Of a DNA stretch of 64,000 nucleotides, positions 27,901 to 35,640 are shown piece after piece. Position numbers and translations under genes: made by a program. Location: positions 1 through 64,000 of the forward strand of contig CAJUDO010000004.1 in assembly GCA_910585405.1 (NCBI GenBank), given 5' to 3'. Source of the DNA: an uncultured Peptococcaceae bacterium. Its GTDB lineage: Bacteria; Bacillota; Peptococcia; Peptococcales; Peptococcaceae. Each line of letters opens with the position of its first letter. Positions within the stretch are counted from its first letter, which is position 1. The notes under the pieces were generated by a model. The model made no database searches, was not told where the DNA came from, and was given only the letters and a program-made list of their open reading frames with translations.

Positions 27901-29251
27901 TTTCAATATAATTTGTGTAGATATATTGGGCCATCAATTCCACATAGTTATCACCGCTGGCAATATACCCATTTTCCGAGCCCAGACCCTGATGCGTGAT
28001 ATTGCCTTCTTCATCTTTGGTCGTGTCTGTGACAATCTTCCCATCCTGCCCGTTGGAGATGTAGAAAATTTCATTTTCATTCATACGGTTAATCCCATCG
28101 GCATAGGACTGGTCTTTCTCATCAGGAATCTGCGGATCATTGCTGTCGCCCACCAAGTTGACGAAATATTTGTAATCCGCGCCCTGATAGTACTGTACAT
28201 TCTTCAATGCATCAAAGGCACTGGCTTCATAGCTCATTTCCAAGTCCAGATAACGGAATACCGTCAATTCTTGGCAACCATGACTAGCATATCCGACAAT
28301 GGGACCAAAGCCATTGAATCCGGTGTCATCTAAATGATAATTGTTGATTTTTGTTTGCGGTGCAGAAAGATTTCCCGCTGCATCATATTGCTGTACTTGC
28401 ACAGTAACCGAATCTTTTTGCAGATCTACAGTAAGACGCGCTTTCTTAGTAGCTGTAAGACCTACACTCATAGTATTTCCTACTGGAATGTCTGTTCCCA
28501 AAGCGGTTTTTGCATTCAAAGAAATTTTTTGAATTCCTCCTGTATGACTGGGGCCGATATACAATGCATATCCAACCAGTTTTCCACTACTGTCAATGCC
28601 GGCATTCAGCAAAAAGCCATATCCCTGCAATGTATGCGAACCAATGGCATTGGCATCAATATCAAAGCTGACTGTTCTGCGAGAATCACTGGCTGCTGGA
28701 TAAATCATGTAGTCCATCAAAGCCTGCGTGCCATAGCCTGCAAATACCATACTGGCTTTACCTTCATCATCGGCGTAAGACCAGATATGCTGCGCAAAAT
28801 AGCGACATCCTGAAATATTTCCATTAGCCAGTAAATCTTTCATATAAACCGGGCTGGCACCTGATGCATGCGTATTATCTGCTGCCCGATTTGGCTGTTT
28901 TTTCTGTTGTTCTGCTGATAATCCCAAGTTGTTATATTCCGTATCATTCAGATAATGATCATACACATACCATCCATTTAAATCTGTGGTATCAATTTTT
29001 GCCGCAGTATCCGTAATGCGGAAATCACTGGGATTCAAGCCCTGTTCAATCAATTTCTGTGTCAGTTCCTGTTTAAAATCAAGGAAAGTTCCCGGATAAT
29101 CGCTGGGCACATTCACTGCAATATCAATTTTTGGAGTCGGATTGGTACCGACATCAACTGATGCTGCCGATGCGCTAATTGGCCCGATACAGGAAAAAAG
29201 CATAGTGACACATAACAAAATACTTACGAATTTTTTTGCTTTTTTAAGCAA
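21956..29251 (-). CDS. Giant secreted S-layer-homology surface protein
   Basis: About 2,431 residues from a TTG start at 29251, which sits 4 nt after GGAGG and is directly followed by a signal peptide (KKAKKFVSILLCVTMLFS ... SASAAS). The open frame reaches further upstream, but that part looks non-coding. In order: a concanavalin/LamG-like N-terminal region, an Ig-like Ca-type domain, three InlB-type B repeats (LANGG, FDANGG and FDSNGG units), a MucBP-like unit, a Pro/Asp/Thr linker (DPTDPDNPTDP), several repeats containing VTW(T/A)(P/L)...GY and ending in VDG/VNG, about 20 thrombospondin-type-3-like Asp-rich repeats (DTDGDGKPD), and three C-terminal SLH domains (GYPEGTFLPG, GYEDGTFRPD, GYPDGTVRPD) that bind pyruvylated cell-wall polymer. 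It is probably an adhesin or S-layer-associated protein. Monocistronic. Confidence 0.9.
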   Translation of the reverse strand: MLKKAKKFVSILLCVTMLFSCIGPISASAASVDVGTNPTPKIDIAVNVPSDYPGTFLDFKQELTQKLIEQGLNPSDFRITDTAAKIDTTDLNGWYVYDHYLNDTEYNNLGLSAEQQKKQPNRAADNTHASGASPVYMKDLLANGNISGCRYFAQHIWSYADDEGKASMVFAGYGTQALMDYMIYPAASDSRRTVSFDIDANAIGSHTLQGYGFLLNAGIDSSGKLVGYALYIGPSHTGGIQKISLNAKTALGTDIPVGNTMSVGLTATKKARLTVDLQKDSVTVQVQQYDAAGNLSAPQTKINNYHLDDTGFNGFGPIVGYASHGCQELTVFRYLDLEMSYEASAFDALKNVQYYQGADYKYFVNLVGDSNDPQIPDEKDQSYADGINRMNENEIFYISNGQDGKIVTDTTKDEEGNITHQGLGSENGYIASGDNYVELMAQYIYTNYIEKVKFQQAPIASDLPLANFYVKNAATGEQLMTVHQKHLLNTGEKVRVNIVDKSKPGTLAGADGKIAQWNYKIYDPDNNVIYQTGWITDPTQIQDYEYDGSGKSGKYTFELIVRDQKGNESKVSQTYVVAFLDEEEPVISGENTRKNIVNITLTDTGMGIDEDGVTFMEDGRGSGVAAYWITNSETASPAETDWEILDTAVHSYSFEYPIDSTDPIVVWVKDECGNVGNKAVFKPKHVIVEDADGNPIDDYYVISDKPIIVLPEDEPESGDEDDKFSGWETDGGDPVTPGTEVDPSGGDTIVIRPGYSKGTAQIIYLANGGQIATAGGETKPSVYFNVTSGASIETKIDAQHVLPTRIGYSFKGWKLINGTTNDAVNGYVGKDADGNLTGMTVGNAPLVDVAKTTAKLITQTDAEGNDVLDENGQPIVILDKYYLVAQWEVGNYTLRFDANGGSLGNVRSIEDIAYGTNLNTLSIPISGRGIPSKPGYIFQGWSESNANDPANVFKIAQGVTGITVVPAPTMPASDKTIYAVWKVDTSKFVVHFDSNGGSKISDQAYLGSSATKYDTFLTPQRAGYTFAGWYKLTEVENNLIVNELTGASQFKDTEAAASYTVYVGGETIQDKTEHTFIAMWTPRDDTKYTVDYFINSGSKDKDGNYIYNKVTESGVTKTYTGTTESKVAVPEEDKVAELTVEGVTYWYNTDNAKNVLEGDITGSPTLSLRLYYDRYLKVIDEPINCTIEGDLEKIKEGSSATVTWTPNDGYEIKSVWVDNVIRDDLLTAGTFTFDAMYEDHTIKVICAKVGEKPVDPKPPVDPTDPTDPDNPTDPDDPTDPDDPTDPEQPDVPVIPVVDNDKNYKVSTALRGIIGGSTITPTTTLKEGDDHLVEWTLAEGYYVVSVEVDGNVQEPSGNSIDFQKIQTDHNVVVTLGTRASLGGGSTPDYYTVTVNKYGQGTVSPSKVVEGNASVPVTWTPADGYKVESVYINGEKQTDRVANAGSKNISVNRKNWIVDVYFAPVDPENPPTPVDPDKETVNVTVTLVGAKGEVDGREGELETGSNKDVSWTLAESSDKTADDYVYYEVEKVTVNGEEVAIDETTTGTGTYSLTDIQTDQDVVVYAKAVNHNVAVQTSIVDVTANTVTPADTDTQANFYAVKQTASAPKGTNLTLAKTQDCEVKGQVIDSNLKIAKIRVDGTVVYSLETESEPEIQALSAEEELPMLPEETQEEQQTENEEETIAEESADENVVNYDENIVQFSAKKLSTTSSGLMMAPRMMAVARDGAVAEGVDWGETVDLDNLGSLTEQEALFLINQIGANHRVEIFLVAKDITPEDLGKVDEIIQKTFTVTASVEGITNPEAVTGTGTYKEGEPCSLAYTIPEGYQLSKIYVNGELYEYSSEGNGIEIATDGLTENYDVRIVVVPEPPQPIERTTNKQYHIATDINGGEGGSDITASHDAVENSNDTITWTIEEGYSLWGIEIDGKRIQITDEMRQNNAYTFDGVASAHDITVLIGKNNVDTTGDGKPDTNIDTDDDGIPDTNVDTDGDGELDINIDTDGDGEPDVNIDTDGDGEPDTNIVDKDGDGKPDSIDPKDIDPDNPIKPDTNIDTDGDGEPDVNVDTDGDGKPDVNIDTDGDGKPDIDIDTDGDGEPEVNIDTDGDGKPDINIVDKDGDGIPDVIDPGDIDPENPIKPNINVDTDGDGKPDRNVDVDGDGKADVNIVDEDGDGIPDVIEQDENGNWPEPNVKVDKDGNGIPDEEEQQSSGGSSGGAVARPQLNKADHFAYMVGYPEGTFLPGRNMTRAEVTVMFSRLLEKRMNVHTAYSNSFSDVPAGKWYSNAIGYMERYNIVRGYEDGTFRPDAPITRAEFAAIAARFSALKGNTQTNFTDLPDSHWAKGSIGLAYSKGWIGGYPDGTVRPDQNITRAEVVAVTNRMLERAGDVNYIEANSDSIVHFTDLNNGYWAYYDIMEACNAHLYKKAPKETWTGLNK
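22650..23376 (-). repeat. Tandem Asp-rich (TSP3-like) coding repeats
   Basis: Inside the giant surface gene, roughly 27-bp units encode variants of DTDGDG(K/E)PD with occasional DPDNPIKPN spacers. Such repeats bind calcium and stiffen the stalk before the SLH anchor. The DNA is repetitive enough to be prone to slippage and length variation. Confidence 0.85.
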
Positions 29252-29501
29252 TTGTCCTCCCCCCTCAAATTGTATACCTATAATACTACTATCACAGGCA
29301 TTGTATAGTTTGCTTTGCGCATACCCCTTTCTACTCTTGCCTCTGTCGATGTTTTGCCGCTTGACATATGGTCGTTCCAACGCAAGCCTCGTCAGGCACC
29401 GTTTTGCCAATCACATCTCGCCTCCTTGCGGCATGGCTTGTAATCTCTGGACACCGTCGCCTGCAAGGGGGGATATAGTAAGCGATGGTGTATTATAATA
29501 T
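29252..29501 (-). other. Long leader of the giant surface-protein gene
   Basis: About 250 bp before the TTG start, more GC-rich than the surrounding spacer. On the minus strand it contains GGCAAAA twice and GCGCAAAGC, and just before the ribosome-binding site a 9-bp hairpin (CCTGTGATA/TATTATAGG, about 29297-29276). A TATAAT box lies at 29497-29492. This is a plausible structured 5' leader, but no known riboswitch family could be fitted. Confidence 0.4.
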
Positions 29502-29534
29502 AAAAAAATGCTGGTTTTCCCTAAGGCTAAACCA
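29502..29534 (-). terminator. Intrinsic terminator upstream of the surface-protein gene
   Basis: On the minus strand TGGTTT (29534-29529) pairs with AAACCA (29517-29512), followed closely by seven T (29508-29502). It would close a short transcription unit lying between 29727 and 29502. Confidence 0.6.
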
Positions 29535-29698
29535 ACATATACACCAGTGCAAATATACAAATGATGACAAATACAAAAACATCCCAAACCCCAAGCAGAC
29601 GAAGGCGCTGCATGGTTACACATCACATGTATTTCGCAGAATCGACTGATACGTATGGCATAGCTTTTTTGGAATTGCCAAAAGATAATATAAAAAAA

Positions 29699-29806
29699 TA
29701 TACTTTTTAGGAGCAGAAAAGAAGACAAAAAAAGGCGGCTATATAAGCTAAAATAGCTATATAACCGCCAATATGTAGGGACTAAATCTTTGTCCTAAAA
29801 AGTATA
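29699..29806. repeat. 108-bp nested inverted repeat
   Basis: Outer arms of 14 bp match perfectly (29699-29712 and 29793-29806, TATACTTTTTAGGA and its complement). They enclose an inner long hairpin (29734-29769). The inner hairpin is the terminator of the ncRNA candidate, so this is more likely RNA architecture than a transposon end. Confidence 0.6.
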
Positions 29807-29931
29807 GATTTTAACACTTGTACACCAACATAATATTTTTTGTGCTGCAGTCTCAAATACAGCACAATTTTTTCTGCTTGGTTACAATGAAATTACAATC
29901 TAATAACTTGTATCTTTTTATATCACTTTTT
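29727..29931 (-). ncRNA. Candidate structured non-coding RNA of about 205 nt
   Basis: Driven by a perfect consensus promoter (29966-29938) and ended by a long GGCGG...CCGCC hairpin (29769-29734) with seven T. Internal hairpins include TTGTGCTG/CAGCACAA and GGAC/GTCC. No reading frame with a ribosome-binding site was found. It does not resemble 6S RNA, tmRNA, SRP RNA or a T-box. The 14 nt before its terminator complement a sequence just downstream (29712-29699). Confidence 0.55.
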
Positions 29932-29937
29932 GGTATT

Positions 29938-29966
29938 ATTATACTGCAAAAAAAATTCATTGTCAA
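29938..29966 (-). promoter_or_regulatory. Perfect consensus sigma-A promoter
   Basis: On the minus strand: TTGACA (29966-29961), exactly 17 bp, TATAAT (29943-29938). No protein gene follows for about 300 bp. Confidence 0.85.
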
Positions 29967-30157
29967 TTATTTTTGTATAAATTTTGTAATTTTTTTATAG
30001 GATTTGTCATATATTTTTCTTTTTTGTACCAATCGCAAAAATCATTTTGATTTTATAAACATATTTTGGATACACCAGTTCTGCAGATATTCCTCCGTTC
30101 TAAACTGATTTTTATTGTATAAAGTTATATTTTCCACGATATTTTTCTGTGCACTAT
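29967..30157. other. AT-rich spacer, no gene seen
   Basis: Very AT-rich sequence between the ncRNA promoter and the terminator of the antiporter operon. No reading frame or structured element could be supported. Confidence 0.5.
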
Positions 30158-30206
30158 AAAAAGCAGCGCTTCCTCTCGCCTTCTGCGGATACTGGAAACG
30201 CTGCTA
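30158..30206 (-). terminator. Terminator of the Mrp/Mbh antiporter operon
   Basis: On the minus strand AGCAGCG.TTCC pairs with GGAA.CGCTGCT, followed by TTTTTAT, 70 bp after the last stop codon. Confidence 0.85.
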
Positions 30207-30275
30207 CTTCATAGTTTTATGAAATTATCATATTTTTGCCACACAACGACTAAGCAGTATACCTGTCACCCTGTT

Positions 30276-32021
30276 TTACACAAAAGCAATAAATACAACT
30301 GCAACCAAAAACACTGTCATGATGACGATCATCGGCTCGCCAATAACCGCCCGATACCCGTCGGCATCATATTTTTCCGGCACCTGTTCGGTGTGCTCCA
30401 AAGCCCGCGGCGCCAAAGATAAAAAGCGCATAGGGTTGGCCATCAACATGTTGAACATGTCATAAATGGAACGGCAAAATTCGCCCAAAGCCGCGCGCAC
30501 AGCACAAACAAAGGAAGAAATACTTACCACCAGCTTCACAAAGGGTACTCGATACAGCCAATCTAAATCCAGTGTCAGCTGTTCGTGAGGCTCCATGTGA
30601 GACAGGTACATCATAAACGGTATCATCGCCACACCTAAAAGCTGTACATACTGTACAATATGGTCTACTGTGAATGGATGGTAATCCATGGCGAACGGCA
30701 GGAACTGATACAGCAAATTTGGGAAAATCCCATAAAGGGTGCACAGTGTTGCACCAATCCCCATCGCTACGTACATGTTTTTGGGAATTTCATTTTTGAT
30801 TTCCACATCTTTGCCTTCACGAATAAAGATGAAATAAATCATCTTCATAGTGATGGACAGGAAAGTACCGACGCTAGCCAACTGCAGCAGCAATTCAATA
30901 GCTGGCAGTCCTGCTTCCATAGCGGCACTAATGGTAATGGATTTGCTGATAAAACCGTTAAACAGCGGAATCCCTGAGATAGAGAAGGCCGCTATGACAA
31001 AGCACACAAACACAAAAGGCATTTTTTTCGCCAAGCCGCCCAAATGGTTGATTTTGCGAATGCCCGTGGCATAAATCACAGCACCAGCACACATGAACAG
31101 CAAGGATTTGTACAGAATGTGGCTGAACGCATGGGCAGTTGCCCCATTGAGCGCCAAATCCGTGCCAATTCCTGCGCCGCAAACCATGAACCCTACCTGG
31201 CTGACGATATGATAGGCCAGCAAACGGCGCATATCATTTTCGATAATGGCGAAGCATGCACCATATAGAGCCATGACAACACCAACCCAAATCAGGAATT
31301 CTGTACCTGCAAACATACGAATCAAGCAATACACAGCTACTTTTGTGGTGAAAGAGCTCAAAAATACACTGCCGGTAATCGTCCCTTCAGGATAAGCATC
31401 TACCAGCCAGCCGTGAATCGGTGGAATGGCAGCATTCACAGCCACGCCGATCAAAATCAGCCAGAAAGCCGCGTCATGCACGGCAGTTACATTGCTCACC
31501 AACATATCGCCGGCGCTTACTTTCAGGAAAATCCCCGCCAATAACATATTTCCGCCAAACATATGAACCAGCAAATAGCGGAAACCCGCTTTTCTCGATT
31601 TGGCAGTATTGTTGCACCAAATTAAGAATAACGAGGAAGCAGCCATCAATTCCCAGAAGAAAATCAATGTCATCCAGTCGCCGCACAACGTAACACCTAA
31701 GGCGCCGCCAGCATAACACATGCTAGCCAATGCTTCCATCCAACTTTTATTGTGCATAGAGTAGATTCCGCCGATTGCAGCCATCATGCTGAAAATCAAA
31801 CCAAATACCCAGTTCAGGCGGTCTACCTGCACCAAATGCAAATCGATTCCATTGATAAAGGGTACCACCCATTCTGTGCCATAGGACAGAGAAAACATAG
31901 CAGCCAACGCAACCAACGGCCCGCCAGCCAAAATAAATTTGCGGACATTTTTAGGGACGATCGCGGCGATGAATCCGGTCGCGATCAAAATCAAACCGGG
32001 ATGGAATACCATATTATTCAT
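30276..32021 (-). CDS. Third antiporter-like large subunit (NuoL/MrpA/D-like)
   Basis: A 581-residue proton-antiporter (Proton_antipo_M) family protein with about 14 or more helices and a C-terminal extension. It keeps the conserved TM5 Glu (FFWELMAASS) and a later Lys (FTTKVAVY). At the usual TM7 Lys position, where its sister subunits read KAA or KAG, it reads VNAAIPPIHGW, with Asn. It is the last gene of the operon. Start ATG 32021 follows GGAGG by 8 nt and overlaps the stop of the small gene. It probably forms an extra antiporter/proton module of the Mrp-like complex, possibly with changed ion coupling. Confidence 0.85.
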   Translation of the reverse strand: MNNMVFHPGLILIATGFIAAIVPKNVRKFILAGGPLVALAAMFSLSYGTEWVVPFINGIDLHLVQVDRLNWVFGLIFSMMAAIGGIYSMHNKSWMEALASMCYAGGALGVTLCGDWMTLIFFWELMAASSLFLIWCNNTAKSRKAGFRYLLVHMFGGNMLLAGIFLKVSAGDMLVSNVTAVHDAAFWLILIGVAVNAAIPPIHGWLVDAYPEGTITGSVFLSSFTTKVAVYCLIRMFAGTEFLIWVGVVMALYGACFAIIENDMRRLLAYHIVSQVGFMVCGAGIGTDLALNGATAHAFSHILYKSLLFMCAGAVIYATGIRKINHLGGLAKKMPFVFVCFVIAAFSISGIPLFNGFISKSITISAAMEAGLPAIELLLQLASVGTFLSITMKMIYFIFIREGKDVEIKNEIPKNMYVAMGIGATLCTLYGIFPNLLYQFLPFAMDYHPFTVDHIVQYVQLLGVAMIPFMMYLSHMEPHEQLTLDLDWLYRVPFVKLVVSISSFVCAVRAALGEFCRSIYDMFNMLMANPMRFLSLAPRALEHTEQVPEKYDADGYRAVIGEPMIVIMTVFLVAVVFIAFV

Positions 32022-32256
32022 CACCGTCACCTCCATCATAGTAATTTTCATCGCGCTGCAGCAACGGCGCTAAAATTTGTTTTGCAAACAGGATGAGCAG
32101 CCAGCCGCCTGCAAAGCCCATAATGATATCAAAACCCGGCATCGTATGCCAGAAATTGTGTCCATGGGGATGGGCAAAGAGCACTTCGACAACCACCGAT
32201 ACCGCTACCGCAATGGCAATGATGATATAAATTTTCTTTTTATTCAGAGAACCCAT
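32014..32256 (-). CDS. Small two-helix membrane subunit of the antiporter operon
   Basis: An 80-residue protein with two predicted membrane helices (IYIIIAIAVAVSVVVEVLF and IIMGFAGGWLLILFAKQIL), a His-rich loop between them (HPHGHNFWH) and an acidic tail. The ATG overlaps the TGA of the preceding gene and the end overlaps the next start, so it is translationally coupled and clearly part of the complex operon. Family not recognised. Confidence 0.75.
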   Translation of the reverse strand: MGSLNKKKIYIIIAIAVAVSVVVEVLFAHPHGHNFWHTMPGFDIIMGFAGGWLLILFAKQILAPLLQRDENYYDGGDGDE

Positions 32257-33761
32257 CACCAGCCACCTCCAATCCAGCCTTGTGTAATACTCTGTGCAGC
32301 CATAGAAGCCAGATCATACAAATGCGGGCCAAAGTTGGGCATAATGCCTAAAATTACCGACAATGCTGCGGTTACACAGATTGGAATCAACATGAATTTA
32401 TTTGCTTCTCCATAGGTCTTAAACTCACCATTTTCATTTGGCTTGAAAAAGGCCAAATGTGTCACCGGCATCAAGTAGGACAGAGCCAACAACGCACTAC
32501 AAATCAAAACTACAATGTAAAACGGTTGACTTACCTGTAATGCACCCAGCGCAATATTCCATTTGCTGATAAAGCCAACGATAAACGGCATACCAGCAAT
32601 TCCCAAAGAAGCGATAGTGTAGCAAGCCATGGTAATGGGCATCTTTCTCCCAATACCATGCATATCACTGATATTGTCTTTATGAGCCGTTACAATAATT
32701 GCACCGGCACACATAAAGAGGGTAATCTTCATTAACGCATGAGCAACAATATGAAAATATGCACCCAAGATACTCAAAGGCGCTAACAGCGCAGCACCCA
32801 ATACAACATAAGACAACTGGCCCACTGTGGAAAAAGCCAAGCGGCGTTTCAAATTGTCCTGTTTCATGGCAATCAAGGAAGACGCAATAATAGTAAAGGC
32901 TGCAAACCAAGCCAATACTGTAGCCGCACCGATTTCTGCCAAAAGTGTTGGCCCAAACACAAAGCCAACCAACCGCAATACACAGAACGCACCGGCTTTT
33001 ACCACTGCCACTGCGTGCAGCAGCGCACTTACCGGAGTAGGAGCAACCATGGCCGAAGGCAACCATCCATGCAGCGGCATAACACCCGCTTTTACTGCGC
33101 CGCCCAATACCATGATAAAGAACAGGAATTGCAGCACCCATTTCGGAGCCATGTCAATACTCAAGAAGCCGCCTGCCTGAAAATCCAACGTTCCTGCAAG
33201 GGCATACACAACGATAATCCCCGCCAGCATCAACTGACCGCTTACCAAGGTGTAAATCAAATATTTACGACCAGCAAACCGTGCTTCCTCATTGCGTTCA
33301 TGAAACACCAGAGGCCAAGTAGCAACTGTCAACAATTCGTAAAAAATAAAGAAGGTTAACAGGTTAGCCGATAAAGCAATTCCCACGGCAGCAGATAAAC
33401 ATACCGCAAAGGAAGCAAAGAAACCTGTCTGTTCTTTTTCGTGATGTCCCCTCATATACCCAATGGCATAGAATGAAACCGGAATATATAAGAAAGAAGA
33501 TACACACGCAAACAGCATCCCCGCTGCGTCCGTGCGCAATGTGAAGCCAAGCGTATCGGTTACGGCAAACAAGGTGTACTCATACACATTCCCCGCCAAC
33601 ACTGCCGGCACCATAGAAAAAATCAATCCTGCTTTGATAAAGGCAGCCGCCACACTCCAAAATTCACGCACATTCGGTTTTTTCCCGCTGAACATGATTA
33701 AAAAGGCAGCCAGAAGCGATACCCCTACCGCCAGAAATGGTCTGATATCAGTAATTGTCAT
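32256..33761 (-). CDS. Second MrpD/NuoN-like antiporter subunit
   Basis: A 501-residue Proton_antipo_M family membrane protein. The key charged residues of ion-translocating subunits are visible: TM5 Glu (FFIFYELLTVATW), TM7 Lys (AVKAGVMPLHGWLPSAM) and a TM8 Lys (VAVVKAGAFCVLR). Its ATG overlaps the stop of the upstream mrpD-like gene. It is distinct in sequence from both other large subunits, so the operon encodes three different antiporter-like channels. Confidence 0.88.
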   Translation of the reverse strand: MTITDIRPFLAVGVSLLAAFLIMFSGKKPNVREFWSVAAAFIKAGLIFSMVPAVLAGNVYEYTLFAVTDTLGFTLRTDAAGMLFACVSSFLYIPVSFYAIGYMRGHHEKEQTGFFASFAVCLSAAVGIALSANLLTFFIFYELLTVATWPLVFHERNEEARFAGRKYLIYTLVSGQLMLAGIIVVYALAGTLDFQAGGFLSIDMAPKWVLQFLFFIMVLGGAVKAGVMPLHGWLPSAMVAPTPVSALLHAVAVVKAGAFCVLRLVGFVFGPTLLAEIGAATVLAWFAAFTIIASSLIAMKQDNLKRRLAFSTVGQLSYVVLGAALLAPLSILGAYFHIVAHALMKITLFMCAGAIIVTAHKDNISDMHGIGRKMPITMACYTIASLGIAGMPFIVGFISKWNIALGALQVSQPFYIVVLICSALLALSYLMPVTHLAFFKPNENGEFKTYGEANKFMLIPICVTAALSVILGIMPNFGPHLYDLASMAAQSITQGWIGGGW

Positions 33762-35251
33762 CCTAAGAACACCTCCGGCAATCCTAATTTAATAATGCAA
33801 TCTACAACCGATGCGTTACAGAAGCCCAGTGCCAAAATAATGATCCCGAACAGCACAATGGGGATTAACATCTGTAACGGTAATTCCAATTTCCCCGCCG
33901 TAGGATTTATTTCTTTCAGACCCGCATCCGGATTGACAAAAATATTTTCCATCACACGGAAGAAATAAACGGCATTGAGCAAGCTACTGATTACTAAAAC
34001 AGCAATATAAATATACTGACCTGTCTCCATAGCTCCTTGCATAATATAAATCTTACTGAAGAAACCACCAGCAGGCGGAATTCCTATCATGCCCAATGCA
34101 GCCACACAGATAGTAAACACTGTGAATGGCATTTTTTTATTTAGCTGGCCCAATTGACTGATGCGGAATTCACCAAAACGATATTGCACACCGCCAATGG
34201 CCATAAATAAAGAACCCTTCATAAATGCATGATTGATAATATGCAAAATTGCACCAATCAAACCATACATGCTGCCGATCGCCAAGCCCACTGCAATATA
34301 GCCGATTTGCGCCACGCTAGAGTAAGCCAGCATACGACGGAAATCATCTTGGGCAATCGCCATAACAGAACCTAAAATAATACCCAGCGCACCTAAAATG
34401 CCAATGACCGTTAAACCATGCTGTACAAACAAATGCTGTGCGCCAAATAAATAGAAGAAGAAACGCAGCATTGCATAAGCAGGCACCTTACTCATTGCAC
34501 CGGAAATCAATGGTGCTGCTCCTGGATGGGAATAGGTATAAGAGTCCGGCTGCCAGCCATGGAACGGGAACAAAGCCGCTTTAATGCCAAAGGCTGCAAT
34601 CAACAGGCCAATCACCATAATCATCAGCGGATAGTCCATCTTGTCCTGCAAGAGTACAGACAAGTCAGCCATGTTCAAAGAACCGGTCATGGAATACATA
34701 AATCCTATCGCCAACAAATACAGGGAAGCGCCGATAGTACCAATCAGCAAATAACGAAATGCCGCCAAAGTACCTTTATTGCCACCCAATGCAATCAAAC
34801 CATAGCCAGAAAGAGAGGCAATCTCCAAATACACATACAGATTAAACACATCGCCAGTTAATGTCATACCACTTAAACCAACACACAATAAGGCCATCAA
34901 TGTATAATAGCCACCCATATAAAGCCAATTAGACTTCTTCAAAAAAGGCGTGCTGTAAATAGCGGTACACATTGCTAAAAACGTGATCATCGCTACAATC
35001 ACTGCATTAATAGGATCTACAACAAATTCAATTCCTAAAGGAGGGGCCCAGTTGCCCATATAATAATGAATCGCTTGTCCGCCGCCTGCTGTTACCTGCA
35101 GCAATAAACCTACCGAACAAAGAAATGAACCTGCCAGAGCTGCTACGGCAATCCATTTGCCAGCTTGCCTATACATAAAGCTGAAGAAAGGGCTCAAGAG
35201 CGCCGCACTCAAGGGCAGTAATACGATTAAAACGGGAAAATGTTGACTCAT
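33758..35251 (-). CDS. mrpD: MrpD/MbhH-type antiporter subunit
   Basis: A 497-residue NuoL/M/N-family membrane protein with TM5 Glu (FNLYVYLEIASLSGY), TM7 Lys (FGIKAALFPFHGWQPDSY) and TM8 Lys (AMSKVPAYAMLR). It follows mrpC with a 4-bp overlap, as in Mrp and Mbh operons, where MrpD is the Na+/H+ translocating subunit. Confidence 0.92.
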   Translation of the reverse strand: MSQHFPVLIVLLPLSAALLSPFFSFMYRQAGKWIAVAALAGSFLCSVGLLLQVTAGGGQAIHYYMGNWAPPLGIEFVVDPINAVIVAMITFLAMCTAIYSTPFLKKSNWLYMGGYYTLMALLCVGLSGMTLTGDVFNLYVYLEIASLSGYGLIALGGNKGTLAAFRYLLIGTIGASLYLLAIGFMYSMTGSLNMADLSVLLQDKMDYPLMIMVIGLLIAAFGIKAALFPFHGWQPDSYTYSHPGAAPLISGAMSKVPAYAMLRFFFYLFGAQHLFVQHGLTVIGILGALGIILGSVMAIAQDDFRRMLAYSSVAQIGYIAVGLAIGSMYGLIGAILHIINHAFMKGSLFMAIGGVQYRFGEFRISQLGQLNKKMPFTVFTICVAALGMIGIPPAGGFFSKIYIMQGAMETGQYIYIAVLVISSLLNAVYFFRVMENIFVNPDAGLKEINPTAGKLELPLQMLIPIVLFGIIILALGFCNASVVDCIIKLGLPEVFLG

Positions 35252-35640
35252 TTATCTGCCCTCCTCAATACTTCATCTTCCTCAACTGAACCATATGCTT
35301 CTTTAATACGCATCAGCAAAGCCAGCGCAACACCAGTAGTACCAAGGCTAACTACAATGGCAGTCAGCATCAGCGCATGAGGCAATGGGTTGATATAAGC
35401 ATTTGGGTCAGTGGTAATGCCGTTCAGAATCGGAATCATCCCGCCATCCTTTTGCGCAAAACACAAATAGAAGAAGATAACTGCAACCTGCATCACATTC
35501 ATCGCCATCATCTTTTTCATATAGTTATTGCTGACAATCATACCATATAACCCTAAAAACAGTAAAATCAAGACCAGAGAATAGATCCCTTTGGTGGCCA
35601 GAAAATTATTGATGACATCCATTGTACCAGCATCACTCAT
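35248..35640 (-). CDS. mrpC: MrpC/MbhG (NuoK-like) subunit
   Basis: A 130-residue, three-helix NuoK-like protein (YGMIVSNNYMKKMMAMNVMQ; LPHALMLTAIVVSLGTTGVA). It has the short N-terminus and cytoplasmic tail typical of MnhC/MrpC. Its start overlaps the mrpB stop by 8 bp, with AAGGAGG inside mrpB. Confidence 0.92.
   Translation of the reverse strand: MSDAGTMDVINNFLATKGIYSLVLILLFLGLYGMIVSNNYMKKMMAMNVMQVAVIFFYLCFAQKDGGMIPILNGITTDPNAYINPLPHALMLTAIVVSLGTTGVALALLMRIKEAYGSVEEDEVLRRADK

Noticed and set aside
29252..29480. c-di-GMP-I (GEMM) riboswitch upstream of the surface gene
   Set aside because: GGCAAA and GCAAAGC strings are present, but the tetraloop helix and the second receptor helix of the aptamer cannot be built from the sequence.
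29699..29806. Miniature transposon (MITE) with 14-bp terminal inverted repeats
   Set aside because: No target-site duplication is visible, and the inner hairpin with T-run is better explained as the terminator of the ncRNA candidate.
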